From: Pseudomonadota bacterium
GTDB lineage: Bacteria; Pseudomonadota; Gammaproteobacteria; Legionellales; Legionellaceae
Direction of reading: 5' to 3'
DNA length: 56,520 nucleotides
Assembly (NCBI GenBank): GCA_021848965.1
Contig: JAJZTL010000002.1
Span: 1 to 56,520, forward strand
The notes under the pieces were generated by a model. It had not been told where the DNA came from. It saw nothing but the letters and a program-made list of their open reading frames with translations, and made no database searches. Positions within the stretch are counted from its first letter, which is position 1, and the number at the start of each line of letters is the position of its first letter. The position numbers and the translations under genes are program-made. Positions 24,790 through 34,414 of the stretch are shown here, piece after piece.

Positions 24790-25836
24790 ATGAGTAAATC
24801 ATTAGTTGTTGGCGTGGACGATGGCCATGATGGAATTAAGATCTACAATGGCGAGTTAGCTATTCAATTCAGAATGCCCTCCCGTGTGGCCATTGGTGCA
24901 ACAATCATGGGCGATCCCGATGATGTCAATAGAAAGATTATCAGCGTAAATGGCAATAAATACACTGTTGATGAGTTTTGTTCAGAGCACATTGACACAC
25001 GTACCGAAGATTATCCAGTCAGCGAAGCCAATATCGCACTTGTATATCAAGCTTTAGATAAAGCATTCGGTAAAGATTATCGTGATTTTAAAATTGCTAC
25101 TGGCCTACCTCTAAACCGATTCTATGGAGGTCAGGATGGTACAAAAAATGTTGACTTAATCAAAAATAAAACAAACAACCTAATGATTAATCTACGTGAT
25201 AAATCAGTCTTTAACTTATATGAAGCTTCTAACAATTTAGATCCAATTTCCATTTCTAAGCACATTGTCTTATCTGAAGCGCAATGCGCCTACTTTGACG
25301 CACTAATGACAGATAAGGGGAAAAAAACTGATTTGTATGATGACTTATTTGAGGGAGGATGTGCCGTAATTGATATTGGTGGACGAACCACTGATATTGC
25401 CGTAATTAATCCTCAAGGTGGAACTATGCAAACTTCACGTTGTGGAACACTTGATGTTGGCATCATTACTCTTAAATCAATACTCAATCAAAACATTAAA
25501 GCTAAATTGAAGATGTCATCAGACATATCAGACTGGCGATTAAACAAAGCTTTAGACAGTGGTACGTTATCGATTGGCAAAGAGAGTCACGATGTATCAG
25601 ACTTAATCTCTCAAGCTAAAGACAAAGTTATCGAGCAGATCATCAATAAAGTTAAAGTGCATGTAAGAGACGGAAAGGATCTAGGTGCAGTTCTGCTTGT
25701 TGGTGGCGGTTCTATCACGCTAGGTGAACAACTTACCAATAAACTTGAATACAACAACATACAGATCGTAAAAGACCCTGAATTCGCTAACGCTAGAGGC
25801 ATGTATAAATGTGCTGCGTTTATGGCAAGAATCTAA
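24790..25836 (+). CDS. ParM/StbA-like actin ATPase within the transfer operon
   Basis: The protein is about 348 residues. ATG 24790 follows TTGGAGAATTAT; a TTG at 24778 opens the same frame. Actin-superfamily motifs are phosphate 1 (VGVDDGHDGIKI), phosphate 2 (AVIDIGGRTTDIAVI) and the adenosine motif (VLLVGGGSITLG). ParM filaments push plasmid copies apart. It sits between icmT and dotM rather than next to a Rep gene, and the plasmid also has ParA/ParB, so it could be a second partition system or a transfer-linked filament. The next gene is in the ParR position. Confidence 0.82.
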   Translation: MSKSLVVGVDDGHDGIKIYNGELAIQFRMPSRVAIGATIMGDPDDVNRKIISVNGNKYTVDEFCSEHIDTRTEDYPVSEANIALVYQALDKAFGKDYRDFKIATGLPLNRFYGGQDGTKNVDLIKNKTNNLMINLRDKSVFNLYEASNNLDPISISKHIVLSEAQCAYFDALMTDKGKKTDLYDDLFEGGCAVIDIGGRTTDIAVINPQGGTMQTSRCGTLDVGIITLKSILNQNIKAKLKMSSDISDWRLNKALDSGTLSIGKESHDVSDLISQAKDKVIEQIINKVKVHVRDGKDLGAVLLVGGGSITLGEQLTNKLEYNNIQIVKDPEFANARGMYKCAAFMARI

Positions 25837-25850
25837 CTTGAGGTGAAGCC

Positions 25851-26501
25851 ATGCCTCAACCTCACAGATTAAGAGTTTCGGTTAGTTTAGACAAATTGCC
25901 AACAAGACAAAGGGAATTTCTTTTGTCCTTTTTAAAGGTCAATAATTTTGATGCAGGCAAATTATACAGTCACCTAATCTATTACTTTTTCACTCATCCC
26001 ACAAAAAGTTCAGTTAGTAATATCGTGGGTTTTCTTGGCAGCAGCAAAGATAAAGTGACACTTAATTTTAATAGTGAAGTAATGGTCAAATTTTTATCAG
26101 AACGCAAGCAGACGGATAGAGAAATCTACTGTCTGTCAGCACTGTATGAAATGTCAAACTATCTGGCCTACATGATCTCGCAGTACTTTACAGCTTTGGA
26201 GATCCGCAAAGATCCAATTGCCACCGCAAAATTAGAAAATGAAGTTTTCCAATTAGGTTGTGGATCTTTTCTAAATCTATTCATTGACCTAATGAGAGAT
26301 GAGGAATTCAAACGGAATACTATTGTTATGAGTGCAAGCTTTAACCACGAAAATCTACAAACCGCTTTGCTGATTAATAGTTATACAGAGCAACTTGATT
26401 CAGAAGAAATTGTTGCTGTGCAGCAGATCCACTTAGAAGAAACCAAAACAGAAAATGATGTCACTCCATCAGATGACTGGAATCACATCTCTATTGCTTA
26501 G
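25851..26501 (+). CDS. Hypothetical protein, possible ParM partner
   Basis: The 216-residue protein starts 14 nt after the ParM-like gene. The N-terminus is basic (PHRLRVSVSLDKLPTRQREFL) and could be a ribbon-helix-helix-type DNA-binding segment (beta strand RLRVSVSL followed by helices), as in ParR proteins. The rest is helical with an acidic tail. It is longer than typical ParR (about 110-120). The adaptor role is inferred from position and the N-terminal pattern. Confidence 0.6.
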   Translation: MPQPHRLRVSVSLDKLPTRQREFLLSFLKVNNFDAGKLYSHLIYYFFTHPTKSSVSNIVGFLGSSKDKVTLNFNSEVMVKFLSERKQTDREIYCLSALYEMSNYLAYMISQYFTALEIRKDPIATAKLENEVFQLGCGSFLNLFIDLMRDEEFKRNTIVMSASFNHENLQTALLINSYTEQLDSEEIVAVQQIHLEETKTENDVTPSDDWNHISIA

Positions 26502-26515
26502 GGTTTAGGTAAACC

Positions 26516-27922
26516 ATGAATCAACATAATCACAGAACCTCAGATTCAAGTACAGATACATTGATCATCGTAGGTGCAATTATATTCGTCACTGTGGGCT
26601 TCTTTTGGGGAGCATGGCACTATGGCAGTGTAGCTATAGTTAAAATTACTCGAACTCTATTTGGTATCATTGAACTTCCATTTTGGTATTTGCAGCTATT
26701 AATTAAGAAGATCACCAATAGTGATGCTTCAATATTGAATTTTACAACCAATACAATCAGCAAATTGTGTTATCCAGATCCCAACCATTACTTAAACCCT
26801 TTAATGAATTGCACAGTCAATATAAAAGCAATTCCTTTTAACTTTTACTATATCAACAATCTGTTTCCATCTATGTTGATTGCAGGAGCACTGATTGGAT
26901 ATGTCTGGTACAAACATAGTAAAAACCTTGTTGATATTCCAGACACCCGTTACGTCAAAGACCACGACCTTGAATCGTTAATTCTCGAATTAAGCGTGCT
27001 CTACCCTCACCTTAAATACATTTCATATTTCGTTCAATCGAAAGTTCCAAACGATAAAGGCTTTTACAGATTAATGCTTTCTCCTAGAGAGTTTGTTCTG
27101 GAGTACAAGCTCGTTTCTGGTTTTAGAAAGTATGAAATTGAGTCAATTGCAGATTTCAACGATGAACAGAATTTTGGTTCTTCACCCAAAGATGATGTGT
27201 ATCCGTTACTTGATGAAAAGCAATTTGAAAAGGAAATGTATATCCAGTTAGGAGATTTATTAAATTCTCCAAAGGATTTGACGGACGGGGAAATTAATTT
27301 ATTTGCTATCTTCCTGCCAGTAGCATGTGCCACTGATGAAAATATGTCTGATAAAGAATTTAAGTCGATCTTGAAAAATAAGGATCAAGTTTTAGATTAT
27401 TTTTGGCATGTAGCCTACAAACAGTTAACCACTGATAAAAAGTTTATCAACCCTCAAAATCTCAAACCTAGAAGTTACCAGTCATTTAACCGAAAAAAAC
27501 TGGAAAAAACAGTTTCTAAATATTGGAATCATCCTGTCGCTCAAGAAATTTTCAGCCAACATGCTTATGCGAGAACAGCTCTGATCGCCACAATTTACAG
27601 AGCCAGAATGTTGGGTGTAATTGCACCCTGCGAATTACGTTGGTTGCGTATGTATGACAGAAATTTATGGGCTTTGGTGCAAAGCGTAGGTAGACCAAGT
27701 GTTTTCGTTGAACAATTAGCAGCTTTCTCTCATTACACATCAGAATGCTATTACAAAAGAAAGAAAGTATCTCCAGACTTCAGTTATGGATGGCTTGGCC
27801 TCAATGAAGCTCTTAAGCGATACAAATACAAACAGCCTGATATATATCTCAATCACCACACCCCACAAATTGAATCAGCTCAGGCTTTGGATTCAGTAAA
27901 AATCACTACAGCCTCATCATAG
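26516..27922 (+). CDS. dotM: Coupling-complex membrane protein DotM/IcmP (TrbA)
   Basis: The 468-residue protein has membrane segments near residues 15-38, 45-62 and 118-135 and a cytosolic domain with DTRYVKDHDLESLILELS, HAYARTALIATIYRARMLGVIAPCELRWLR and YDRNLWALVQSVGRPS. These are hallmarks of IcmP/DotM/TrbA, the partner of DotL. The HAYARTALI..ARMLG region is strongly conserved in the family. It is followed by a TrbB-like gene, the same order as trbA-trbB of IncI plasmids. It is longer than Legionella DotM (about 380). Confidence 0.86.
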   Translation: MNQHNHRTSDSSTDTLIIVGAIIFVTVGFFWGAWHYGSVAIVKITRTLFGIIELPFWYLQLLIKKITNSDASILNFTTNTISKLCYPDPNHYLNPLMNCTVNIKAIPFNFYYINNLFPSMLIAGALIGYVWYKHSKNLVDIPDTRYVKDHDLESLILELSVLYPHLKYISYFVQSKVPNDKGFYRLMLSPREFVLEYKLVSGFRKYEIESIADFNDEQNFGSSPKDDVYPLLDEKQFEKEMYIQLGDLLNSPKDLTDGEINLFAIFLPVACATDENMSDKEFKSILKNKDQVLDYFWHVAYKQLTTDKKFINPQNLKPRSYQSFNRKKLEKTVSKYWNHPVAQEIFSQHAYARTALIATIYRARMLGVIAPCELRWLRMYDRNLWALVQSVGRPSVFVEQLAAFSHYTSECYYKRKKVSPDFSYGWLGLNEALKRYKYKQPDIYLNHHTPQIESAQALDSVKITTASS

Positions 27923-28009
27923 AAATATTTATTTTTCGGATATATGTTTTTTTTAAAATGAGTTATCATTATTTCAATCTTGTTATAAAACCAAACAAAA
28001 GGTTTCAAA

Positions 28010-28990
28010 ATGACTAATAGAACACTTGGGAATCAAACTACTCAATCCCAATTATCAATTAAAAGTTTAATCATTGGATTATTGATAGCTGCATTCTTGT
28101 TTGCAATCGTCTATTTTTTAGTTCTAAAAAAAGCTGATACATCCTCAAATACAAGCTCACAGCAACACTCAGTTGCAGCTGAAAGCAAGGACTACAGCAA
28201 AGAATTGCATACCAACTTGGCACGTCTAGGCACGATCTCAGAAGTCAATAAAATACAAGGTAATCTTCTTGCTTGGACGATCCTAATCAATGGCACGCCT
28301 CAAGTTGTCTTTACCACACCTGATGAAAAAGTCGTGATCACAGGTAACGCATTTGATGTAAACACTATGGATAGCGTGAGTCTTCCACTTCTCCAAGCAG
28401 CGCAACAAAAATACGGAAATGGCACGCCTGAAAATCCAAGCAATTTAGGTACACCATTAGGTCAGGAACAAGTATCCGTAGATTTTGCCGAAATTGTGGG
28501 AGAATGGAACAAACCTGCTCCTGCTGCAATTGAAGTACTGGCTAAACTTAAAGGTGCAAAAGAGGGTAAAGGATCTGATACTGACACTCTATATGTGCTT
28601 TATGATCCACGCTGCCCAAACTGCCACGAAGCATACCGTGCTACACGCAAATATGTTGAAAAGGGATATTCAATCAAATGGATTCCTACAGTATTGTTAA
28701 AACAATCAGATGATGGCTATAAACTTGCAGCTGCAACATTACATGATCCAAGTTTGTTGAATAAAGCATTCTCTAAAGACACTACAGGCCTACCTGAAGC
28801 TACAGCAGCGGACAAAAAAGCTATCGATGAGAATCAGGCATTCTTGGTGCAAGCCACTCAACAAAGTACTAATAGTAATACCATTGCAGTACCAACCGCT
28901 TTCTACTTAAACAAAAAGACTGGTCAACCAAAAATGGCTACTGGCCTCTCTGATGCAAGTATCCTTGAAATGATCTTTGGTAAAATCTGA
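28010..28990 (+). CDS. DsbC/TrbB-like thiol:disulfide protein
   Basis: The 326-residue protein is anchored by one membrane segment (about 20-40), with a periplasmic DsbC/DsbG-like body. The active site YDPRCPNCHEAY has C202xxC205, followed by a thioredoxin-fold segment ending VPTAFYLNKKTGQP (cis-Pro VPT). In IncI plasmids TrbB has this fold and follows TrbA. It would isomerise disulfides in Cys-containing transfer proteins, possibly the exported Cys proteins at 50-53 kb. It has its own upstream A/T promoter-like region (27936-27965). Confidence 0.82.
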   Translation: MTNRTLGNQTTQSQLSIKSLIIGLLIAAFLFAIVYFLVLKKADTSSNTSSQQHSVAAESKDYSKELHTNLARLGTISEVNKIQGNLLAWTILINGTPQVVFTTPDEKVVITGNAFDVNTMDSVSLPLLQAAQQKYGNGTPENPSNLGTPLGQEQVSVDFAEIVGEWNKPAPAAIEVLAKLKGAKEGKGSDTDTLYVLYDPRCPNCHEAYRATRKYVEKGYSIKWIPTVLLKQSDDGYKLAAATLHDPSLLNKAFSKDTTGLPEATAADKKAIDENQAFLVQATQQSTNSNTIAVPTAFYLNKKTGQPKMATGLSDASILEMIFGKI

Positions 28991-29004
28991 GAGGTATTAT
29001 CGCC

Positions 29005-29847
29005 ATGAAATTATTTAATAAAAAAGCTAAAGTAAAAGTGCCTGCAACTTCTCATCAACCATTATCACAATCTAATATTCATGCTGTCAGTAATCCAACT
29101 GAAGATGTTGCAAAAATTTTATCAGTAAAAATTGAATTTGAAGATAATTGCACCATTGAGAATTCATCACCCAAATTAGTATCAGTTCCTTTACCGAATG
29201 TACCCTCGTTTGATTATGGAATAGACTTCGACAACTTTGATAAGCAAAGTAATTCTGATGAACAAGGTATCCCCTTTCGGATCATTTCATTCAAACCATT
29301 TATACTCATTTCAAATGTCTTGGATAATAGTGGCGAACCCAAAAAGTTCTCGCTTGCTTCGATAAAATTAAAAGTTTATCCAAGCCAAATCATCAAAGAT
29401 GATGCAGATTGGTATGATGATGCAGAGATTAAACAGTACATTCAAGATCAATGGTCTCAGGTATTCGATGAAATTTCTGACGCATACAATTTAGGATCTC
29501 AAGTTAAATATCCCGTTAATATGATCTCTGGCCAGAACTATCCTCCAGTAGGATCAGCAGTAATTCCTGCGACACCAAGAACCTTTTCTATATTCGGGTA
29601 CACGTTTACCCCTATTCAGTTAGTGTTAATGGTAATTACTGCAATATTATTAATTTACGTTGCACTTGCAGTCGCCAACAAGTACAGCGCAAACAACCAA
29701 TCAGCAAGTGGACAGAATCTTTATTCAAACGCATCGATTGATAAGCAGGTGCAGATTGCTGAAGACGTAGTTGCTAAAGTTCAAGATCGGATGGGTGTAC
29801 CTAAATTAGCTCAAAGCGATCTAGGCTGCTTACAAGAAGTTAATTAA
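29005..29847 (+). CDS. Hypothetical protein with C-terminal membrane segment (280 aa)
   Basis: The cytosolic N-terminal 200 residues begin with a Lys-rich patch, contain FDYGIDFDNFDKQ and a WYDDAEIKQYIQDQW segment. One membrane helix follows at about 208-228 (PIQLVLMVITAILLIYVALAV), then a short tail with one Cys. It is 14 nt after the TrbB-like gene and likely co-transcribed. The family is unknown. Position suggests an accessory inner-membrane transfer component. Confidence 0.65.
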   Translation: MKLFNKKAKVKVPATSHQPLSQSNIHAVSNPTEDVAKILSVKIEFEDNCTIENSSPKLVSVPLPNVPSFDYGIDFDNFDKQSNSDEQGIPFRIISFKPFILISNVLDNSGEPKKFSLASIKLKVYPSQIIKDDADWYDDAEIKQYIQDQWSQVFDEISDAYNLGSQVKYPVNMISGQNYPPVGSAVIPATPRTFSIFGYTFTPIQLVLMVITAILLIYVALAVANKYSANNQSASGQNLYSNASIDKQVQIAEDVVAKVQDRMGVPKLAQSDLGCLQEVN

Positions 29848-29898
29848 ACACTGAGCTGCACTTTTTAGCATTAACATAGGACATTTTTGGAGAATTAT

Positions 29899-30255
29899 AT
29901 GGATTTGATACTTCAAAAAGAAATATTGAGTGCAATGGCCAAGAAGAACCCACGTTTGTCTAGTGCCATAAAACGATTAACTGATTTAAAAGATATTTCA
30001 ATTGGTACTTGCGTATTTATGGGTTTACCCGTAGAAGACTATGAATCGTTTGATAGTAGATTTTCGATTTGTAATGGCTATTTATTGTGCCTTTACGAGT
30101 CTGAACTGTGTACTCAAGCTGAATACAACGTATTAATGAATACCTTAAGTGAGATCTATGAGCTGAAAACGGGTGACAAAGGCTTATTTTATAATGGTGA
30201 TGATGAAACCATAAAAGATGCTCAATTCCCTGAAACGCTTTTAAAACGTCACTGA
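29899..30255 (+). CDS. Hypothetical protein (118 aa)
   Basis: Start ATG 29899 follows TTGGAGAATTAT, the same leader as the ParM-like gene; a TTG four codons upstream is the frame limit. The protein is soluble and mixed alpha/beta with three Cys (GTCVF, SICNGYLLC, SELC). No family is recognised. It lies between the 280-aa and 309-aa genes on the same strand. Confidence 0.6.
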   Translation: MDLILQKEILSAMAKKNPRLSSAIKRLTDLKDISIGTCVFMGLPVEDYESFDSRFSICNGYLLCLYESELCTQAEYNVLMNTLSEIYELKTGDKGLFYNGDDETIKDAQFPETLLKRH

Positions 30256-30289
30256 AATTCAATTTTAGTAAAATTTACATGAGTTACTT

Positions 30290-31219
30290 ATGGAAAGAAA
30301 GGAACGCCGAAAATCAACTTTAGAGGAATATTACAAGGATATTAAAAACTTAATATCATTAAACTCTAAAACATTTAACTTTTCACAGTTAGAAGATGGT
30401 TTCTTTACAAGTAATAAAGACCAAAGCATTTATCTTTTGAAAGGTGGAAAGTCCAACCTTGCAAACCCTCTCGATTCTGATAAGAAGTATCCACTGTTTA
30501 GTGATGATCAAATTTCTGAGATCATTACTTTCTTTGATACTTCAATATGGATTGTTGAAAGACGTTTACCTATTCAGTCATATAGTCGGGCAATTACTCA
30601 AAACTTTGACCTAGAGTTCGACTTACCTGCGGAATTTATTATTGCTTTAGCAATTTTAAACAAACTTGAATTTTCAAAAATTCAAAGTCAATTCCACATC
30701 GATGGAACGTCACATCTAATTGAGGCGACTCGCCAAAAGTCACGTCTTATCTGTGATGTCTATGACCAGAAGATCTTTGATGAAATGATCTTTCAAGGTA
30801 ATCGCAGCATCGATGATCCTGAGACAGCAACTTATGCCGAACGACTCATCGTAACTGGCCATGAGCATATCATCACAACTTTAAGACTTTATTCAAATCT
30901 GGATGAATACGTGAATTACGTTAAACAGGGGGCAAACGATAATTCGATCAGTAAATTACTTGATATTCGTAAATGTGATGTTAAACGTCTTCGTCAGTAT
31001 GCCAATATCGAGAAATTATTACTGGATGACAATAGATCAGCCAGAAGCAGGAAACTAAAAACAGAAATTGAACGTATTCTGGATAATGTTTGTTATGAAT
31101 GGGTTACTGAAGTAGCTCAATCTAAAGGGATAAGCGAACATAAAGCCTTAAAAAATATCATCACAGAACATAAAAAACTTATCCAACAAAAATCTGAACC
31201 AGAATTGGAGCAAAAATAA
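30290..31219 (+). CDS. Hypothetical protein with possible HTH (309 aa)
   Basis: The protein is soluble and helical. A segment near residues 222-250 (SISKLLDIRKCDVKRLRQYANI) has the length and pattern of a helix-turn-helix. The C-terminus is charged (EHKKLIQQKSEPELEQK). It is the first of three tightly packed genes (1-nt overlap, then 9-nt gap) ending before parA. In several plasmids and ICEs such genes accompany parA/parB as regulators; that link is inference. Confidence 0.62.
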   Translation: MERKERRKSTLEEYYKDIKNLISLNSKTFNFSQLEDGFFTSNKDQSIYLLKGGKSNLANPLDSDKKYPLFSDDQISEIITFFDTSIWIVERRLPIQSYSRAITQNFDLEFDLPAEFIIALAILNKLEFSKIQSQFHIDGTSHLIEATRQKSRLICDVYDQKIFDEMIFQGNRSIDDPETATYAERLIVTGHEHIITTLRLYSNLDEYVNYVKQGANDNSISKLLDIRKCDVKRLRQYANIEKLLLDDNRSARSRKLKTEIERILDNVCYEWVTEVAQSKGISEHKALKNIITEHKKLIQQKSEPELEQK

Positions 31220-31824
31220 TGAGTGCATTACCTCCTCATATTATCGATGCGCTTGAAGAACTTAAAGATGATGAAATTGAAATTGCTTCTTCCAATGCGC
31301 TTAAAGTACGTGCATGGCTTTACCTTTTAAGGTTTTTAAGCTCGTTCAATTACTTTTACGACAAAAAGAACCCCTACTCATCAATTGAATTATCGACCCA
31401 ACAAGCAAGTTTATTTGCATTTGGAATAGACGATAATAATCCAGAAAATTTTCTTTTCTTTTGTCAGGATGCGGATTTCTGGTGGCTTAATGAGATCCAG
31501 ATAGAGTATGCAACCTTTATTGAAAATTATCTGGTCATTAAGTTCCCACCACTTGATTATGAAAATAAAAATATCAAAAGTGATAATAAAATTTCAATCC
31601 GCAGTCTGACTGTAAGTATCCCCTTAAGCGATATGTACATAGATTATTTAAGTTCAAAAAAAGATACTTTTAAGAACATGATCTTAGGTCAAATTAAGAA
31701 ATCTTCCAATGGGTTCAACAAGCTTGAAATCGAACACTTTTCGGATCGTCCAATTCCAGTAATTCATCAGAAAACTGCAATAACCAAGCAACATTTCAAA
31801 GCGAATACGACACGCTTTCTATAG
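31219..31824 (+). CDS. Hypothetical protein (201 aa)
   Basis: The stop of the previous gene overlaps the start by one base (TAATG), so translation is probably coupled. The product contains Phe/Tyr-rich stretches (LYLLRFLSSFNYFYDKKN, DADFWWLNEIQIEYATF). It has no signal or membrane segment and no recognised domain. It belongs to the three-gene unit before parA. Confidence 0.6.
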   Translation: MSALPPHIIDALEELKDDEIEIASSNALKVRAWLYLLRFLSSFNYFYDKKNPYSSIELSTQQASLFAFGIDDNNPENFLFFCQDADFWWLNEIQIEYATFIENYLVIKFPPLDYENKNIKSDNKISIRSLTVSIPLSDMYIDYLSSKKDTFKNMILGQIKKSSNGFNKLEIEHFSDRPIPVIHQKTAITKQHFKANTTRFL

Positions 31825-31833
31825 GCCAGAAAA

Positions 31834-32463
31834 ATGGATTATGTCACTCTTATTGAAGTTTTTCGGAGTAACCTAATAGATAAGGGATTACTACTAGATC
31901 GTTTAACCTATTCAAATAGCCCTTTACACCGTAGAGATATTTTGGCTTGCTCTGAAATGCTTAACAAAGCAATCATGGTTTACCATGAAATGATTGAAAA
32001 TGATGCTATCGCTCCATCAGAATTTATAGATTCAGAATCTTATTTACTACGGAATCAAGTTTATAAAAAAGAAATAAATGAAAATAATTTAAAAAAAACA
32101 ATAATTTATGTGTTTCACCATATTTCACCTAATTCATTAACTACTGAATTTTCACAATGTTTAGGTACTCTAAATTCACCTAACGTTTTTGGTCAAGCCT
32201 CCCCCCTGAATTTACAAGGTGTACTACTTAATATTTTTGAAGTAGTTAATTCAAACTTCATATTTCCTGCTTGGTGTAATGTTTTTTACATCAATGGGCA
32301 GAAGAATCGTGCCATTCCTAATATTGCATTGAGTTCCATAGAACCTCAACTGAGCAATGCAATTGATTTCTTTCCAGATGCAATAGAAACACTAAAATCG
32401 CTATATTCTATTCAATTAAGTGACATTGAACTGAATATTGATGATGTGTTTATAAGGTCATAA
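31834..32463 (+). CDS. Hypothetical protein (209 aa)
   Basis: It begins 9 nt after the previous gene. The N-terminal helices (VTLIEVFRSNLIDKGLLLDRL, RDILACSEMLNKAIMVYHEM) and a C-terminal IELNIDDVFIRS segment are visible. No catalytic motif or membrane segment is seen. It is the last gene before the palindrome-containing parA leader. Confidence 0.6.
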   Translation: MDYVTLIEVFRSNLIDKGLLLDRLTYSNSPLHRRDILACSEMLNKAIMVYHEMIENDAIAPSEFIDSESYLLRNQVYKKEINENNLKKTIIYVFHHISPNSLTTEFSQCLGTLNSPNVFGQASPLNLQGVLLNIFEVVNSNFIFPAWCNVFYINGQKNRAIPNIALSSIEPQLSNAIDFFPDAIETLKSLYSIQLSDIELNIDDVFIRS

Positions 32464-32471
32464 TCTGGAAA

Positions 32472-32489
32472 ACTTTCATAAATGAAATT
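32472..32489. promoter_or_regulatory. Palindromic operator or parS candidate upstream of parA
   Basis: ACTTTCATAAATGAAATT is an imperfect copy of the palindrome at 18655-18672, and a half-site ACTTTCATTAAT follows at 32504-32515. It lies in the 88-bp gap before the parA frame. ParA autoregulation, or ParB binding to a centromere, would both fit. Confidence 0.5.
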
Positions 32490-32596
32490 TTTTTAAGAAA
32501 AATACTTTCATTAATTTTATATCTAAGTTATTCTTTGACTATCGGTGGTGGATGAGCAATGTGCATGAGTTCACCCTATTTCAAAAGGATAAAAAG

Positions 32597-33457
32597 ATGC
32601 AAAAAATCACTGCAAAAGATTCAGGAATCCTTGCTATCGGTAATAGTAAAGGTGGTGTAGGTAAGAGTACGTTCTCAGTTCATTGTGCTTTTTTCTTTGC
32701 TGAGAAAGGCTACAAAGTTGCCTTGATCGATTTAGATAATCAGGGTAATAGTTCTAAACATTTATTAAAATACAATAAAGAAGCCTCTTTACCTGCTTAT
32801 GTAAAAAAATCGGATACGAACACAGTCTTAAAAGGCAATGCTGTGGATCTATTCCTAAGTGAATTGTCAGACTCACAGTTATCTATCAATAGTGGTGCAA
32901 TTGCTGTATTCCAACCAAATCTAGCATTGGCTAATATTAACAACAGTATCGATACTGAAAAAACGGCTACTTTTAAAGAAAATATATCTAAACTACTGAA
33001 ACATAAAACAATTATTATCTTTGATACTCCACCAACTTTAGGAAATCTATTGCTTATTCCTTTGTCCGTATCTCATCTGGTTGTTATGCCAACATTATTA
33101 AAAAGTTATGCCGTTGATGGTATTTCAGAATATATTGCTTTTGCACAAAAAATTAAAAAAGCTATGAACCCTGATCTGATCTTGGGAGGCGTTGTACCTA
33201 ATTTAGTAAATAAAAAATCTGAAGTACAAAAAACTGCTTTGGCAGATCTTAACCGTGATGGAAAAGCTTCAAACCTTATCTATTTAGAAAATGATTCCAT
33301 TCTTCATTTCACGGAAAAAAATGTAATCGAAGAAGCAGCTGAGCTTGGGATCGCTACATGGCATATCCAAAAGAATTCGACCAGACCAGTTAAAAAGACA
33401 TTCTTTACCCTTTTCAAGCAAATTTCAAAACAGCTCAAACTTGCTGCTGACAAGTAA
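32597..33457 (+). CDS. parA: ParA partition ATPase
   Basis: The protein is about 286 residues from ATG 32597, which has an ideal AAGGA spaced 7 nt. The frame is open to an ATG at 32552 (301 aa) with a poor ribosome binding site. The deviant Walker A is KGGVGKST, preceded by ILAIGNS. The A' motif is IIIFDTPPT and ALIDLDNQGNSS forms the switch I region. Lack of a long N-terminal HTH domain makes it a short, type Ib-like ParA. It is paired with parB 13 nt downstream, and segregates the plasmid by ATP-dependent DNA binding. Confidence 0.9.
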   Translation: MQKITAKDSGILAIGNSKGGVGKSTFSVHCAFFFAEKGYKVALIDLDNQGNSSKHLLKYNKEASLPAYVKKSDTNTVLKGNAVDLFLSELSDSQLSINSGAIAVFQPNLALANINNSIDTEKTATFKENISKLLKHKTIIIFDTPPTLGNLLLIPLSVSHLVVMPTLLKSYAVDGISEYIAFAQKIKKAMNPDLILGGVVPNLVNKKSEVQKTALADLNRDGKASNLIYLENDSILHFTEKNVIEEAAELGIATWHIQKNSTRPVKKTFFTLFKQISKQLKLAADK

Positions 33458-33470
33458 TAGGAGAATCGAC

Positions 33471-34361
33471 ATGAACTTACTAGACGTTATCACTGGAAGC
33501 AATGAGCCAGAAAAGGGCGCAAAAACAATGGAGTCAATTGAGGTGGATTTGCACCTCATTGAAGAAGATCCATTAAACCCACGCAAATTTCTATCAGATA
33601 AAGATGAAGACGAAATGGTGGAAAGCATCAAGGATCGTGGAATATTGCAAGCTATCGTCATTATTCCCCATCCTGATGATGCTACACGCTATATTGTAAA
33701 AGATGGCAACAGACGCAGAAGAAACGCACTCAGAGCAGGTTTAAAAACGATTCCTGCCGTGATTAAAGCAGAGTTCTCTGAATTAGATCAGTTGACTGCA
33801 AATGTCATGCGTAAAGACATGACAATCTTTGATCTCAGTCACAGTATCAATCGCCTGATCACCAACAAAATTGCCAAGCAGAAGCAAATTGGCCTTGCTT
33901 TAGGCTTTAATGAGGCAAAAACAAGTAAAGTAGCTTCGCTAACTAAAGACGTTCACCAGAGCATTATTGATAATCTTGAATGGATGCACAATCAAGGAAT
34001 GTGTAAAGATTTCTCAGCCATGTATGAAATTGCGAACCTTTCTAAAGAACATCCAGATGAAGTTATCAAATGGGTAGAAAAATTTGCTGCTTCAGGTAAA
34101 TCTCTTGGTATGCCTGAAGTGAAAAAGCTCAAAAATCAATTTGTCATTGATGAAGAAAAAGACAATAAAGAAACTACCAAAGCTCCTGACTACAATGAAA
34201 AAGTGATCATTGATATTACCGTGAAAGGTAAAGACAGTCTTGATCGTATTTCATTATTGTCTCAAGGTAAAATTAAAGATGAGGAAGAAAGAGTGGAAGT
34301 TCTTAACGATCTGGCAGAGTTAATCAACGATCTTAAAATTATCCAAAAACAATATAAATAA
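33471..34361 (+). CDS. parB: ParB partition protein
   Basis: The protein is about 296 residues. ATG 33471 has AGGAGAATCGAC upstream; the open frame extends to 33345 inside parA but without a good start. The ParB/Srx-like domain has LIEEDPLNPRKF (residues about 24-35), SIKDRGILQAIVI and the nucleotide box KDGNRRRRNAL. An HTH region follows (KQKQIGLALGFNEAKTSKVASL). The C-terminal dimerisation helix is NDLAELINDLKIIQKQYK. It is followed by a terminator. Confidence 0.92.
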   Translation: MNLLDVITGSNEPEKGAKTMESIEVDLHLIEEDPLNPRKFLSDKDEDEMVESIKDRGILQAIVIIPHPDDATRYIVKDGNRRRRNALRAGLKTIPAVIKAEFSELDQLTANVMRKDMTIFDLSHSINRLITNKIAKQKQIGLALGFNEAKTSKVASLTKDVHQSIIDNLEWMHNQGMCKDFSAMYEIANLSKEHPDEVIKWVEKFAASGKSLGMPEVKKLKNQFVIDEEKDNKETTKAPDYNEKVIIDITVKGKDSLDRISLLSQGKIKDEEERVEVLNDLAELINDLKIIQKQYK

Positions 34362-34378
34362 TATTATTAAAAAAAAAT

Positions 34379-34404
34379 ACCTCCGTAAAAAGGAGGTTTT
34401 TTTT
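34379..34404. terminator. Intrinsic terminator between parB and a converging gene
   Basis: ACCTCC, a short AT loop (GTAAAAA) and GGAGGT form the stem, with a run of T after it and a run of A before it. It can therefore serve both parB (plus) and the converging 226-aa gene (minus). Confidence 0.85.
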
Positions 34405-34414
34405 AGGTAATGTA

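Noticed and set aside
34379..34404. parS centromere after parB
   Set aside because: The inverted repeat is flanked by A and T runs and lies between converging stops, so it is a terminator.
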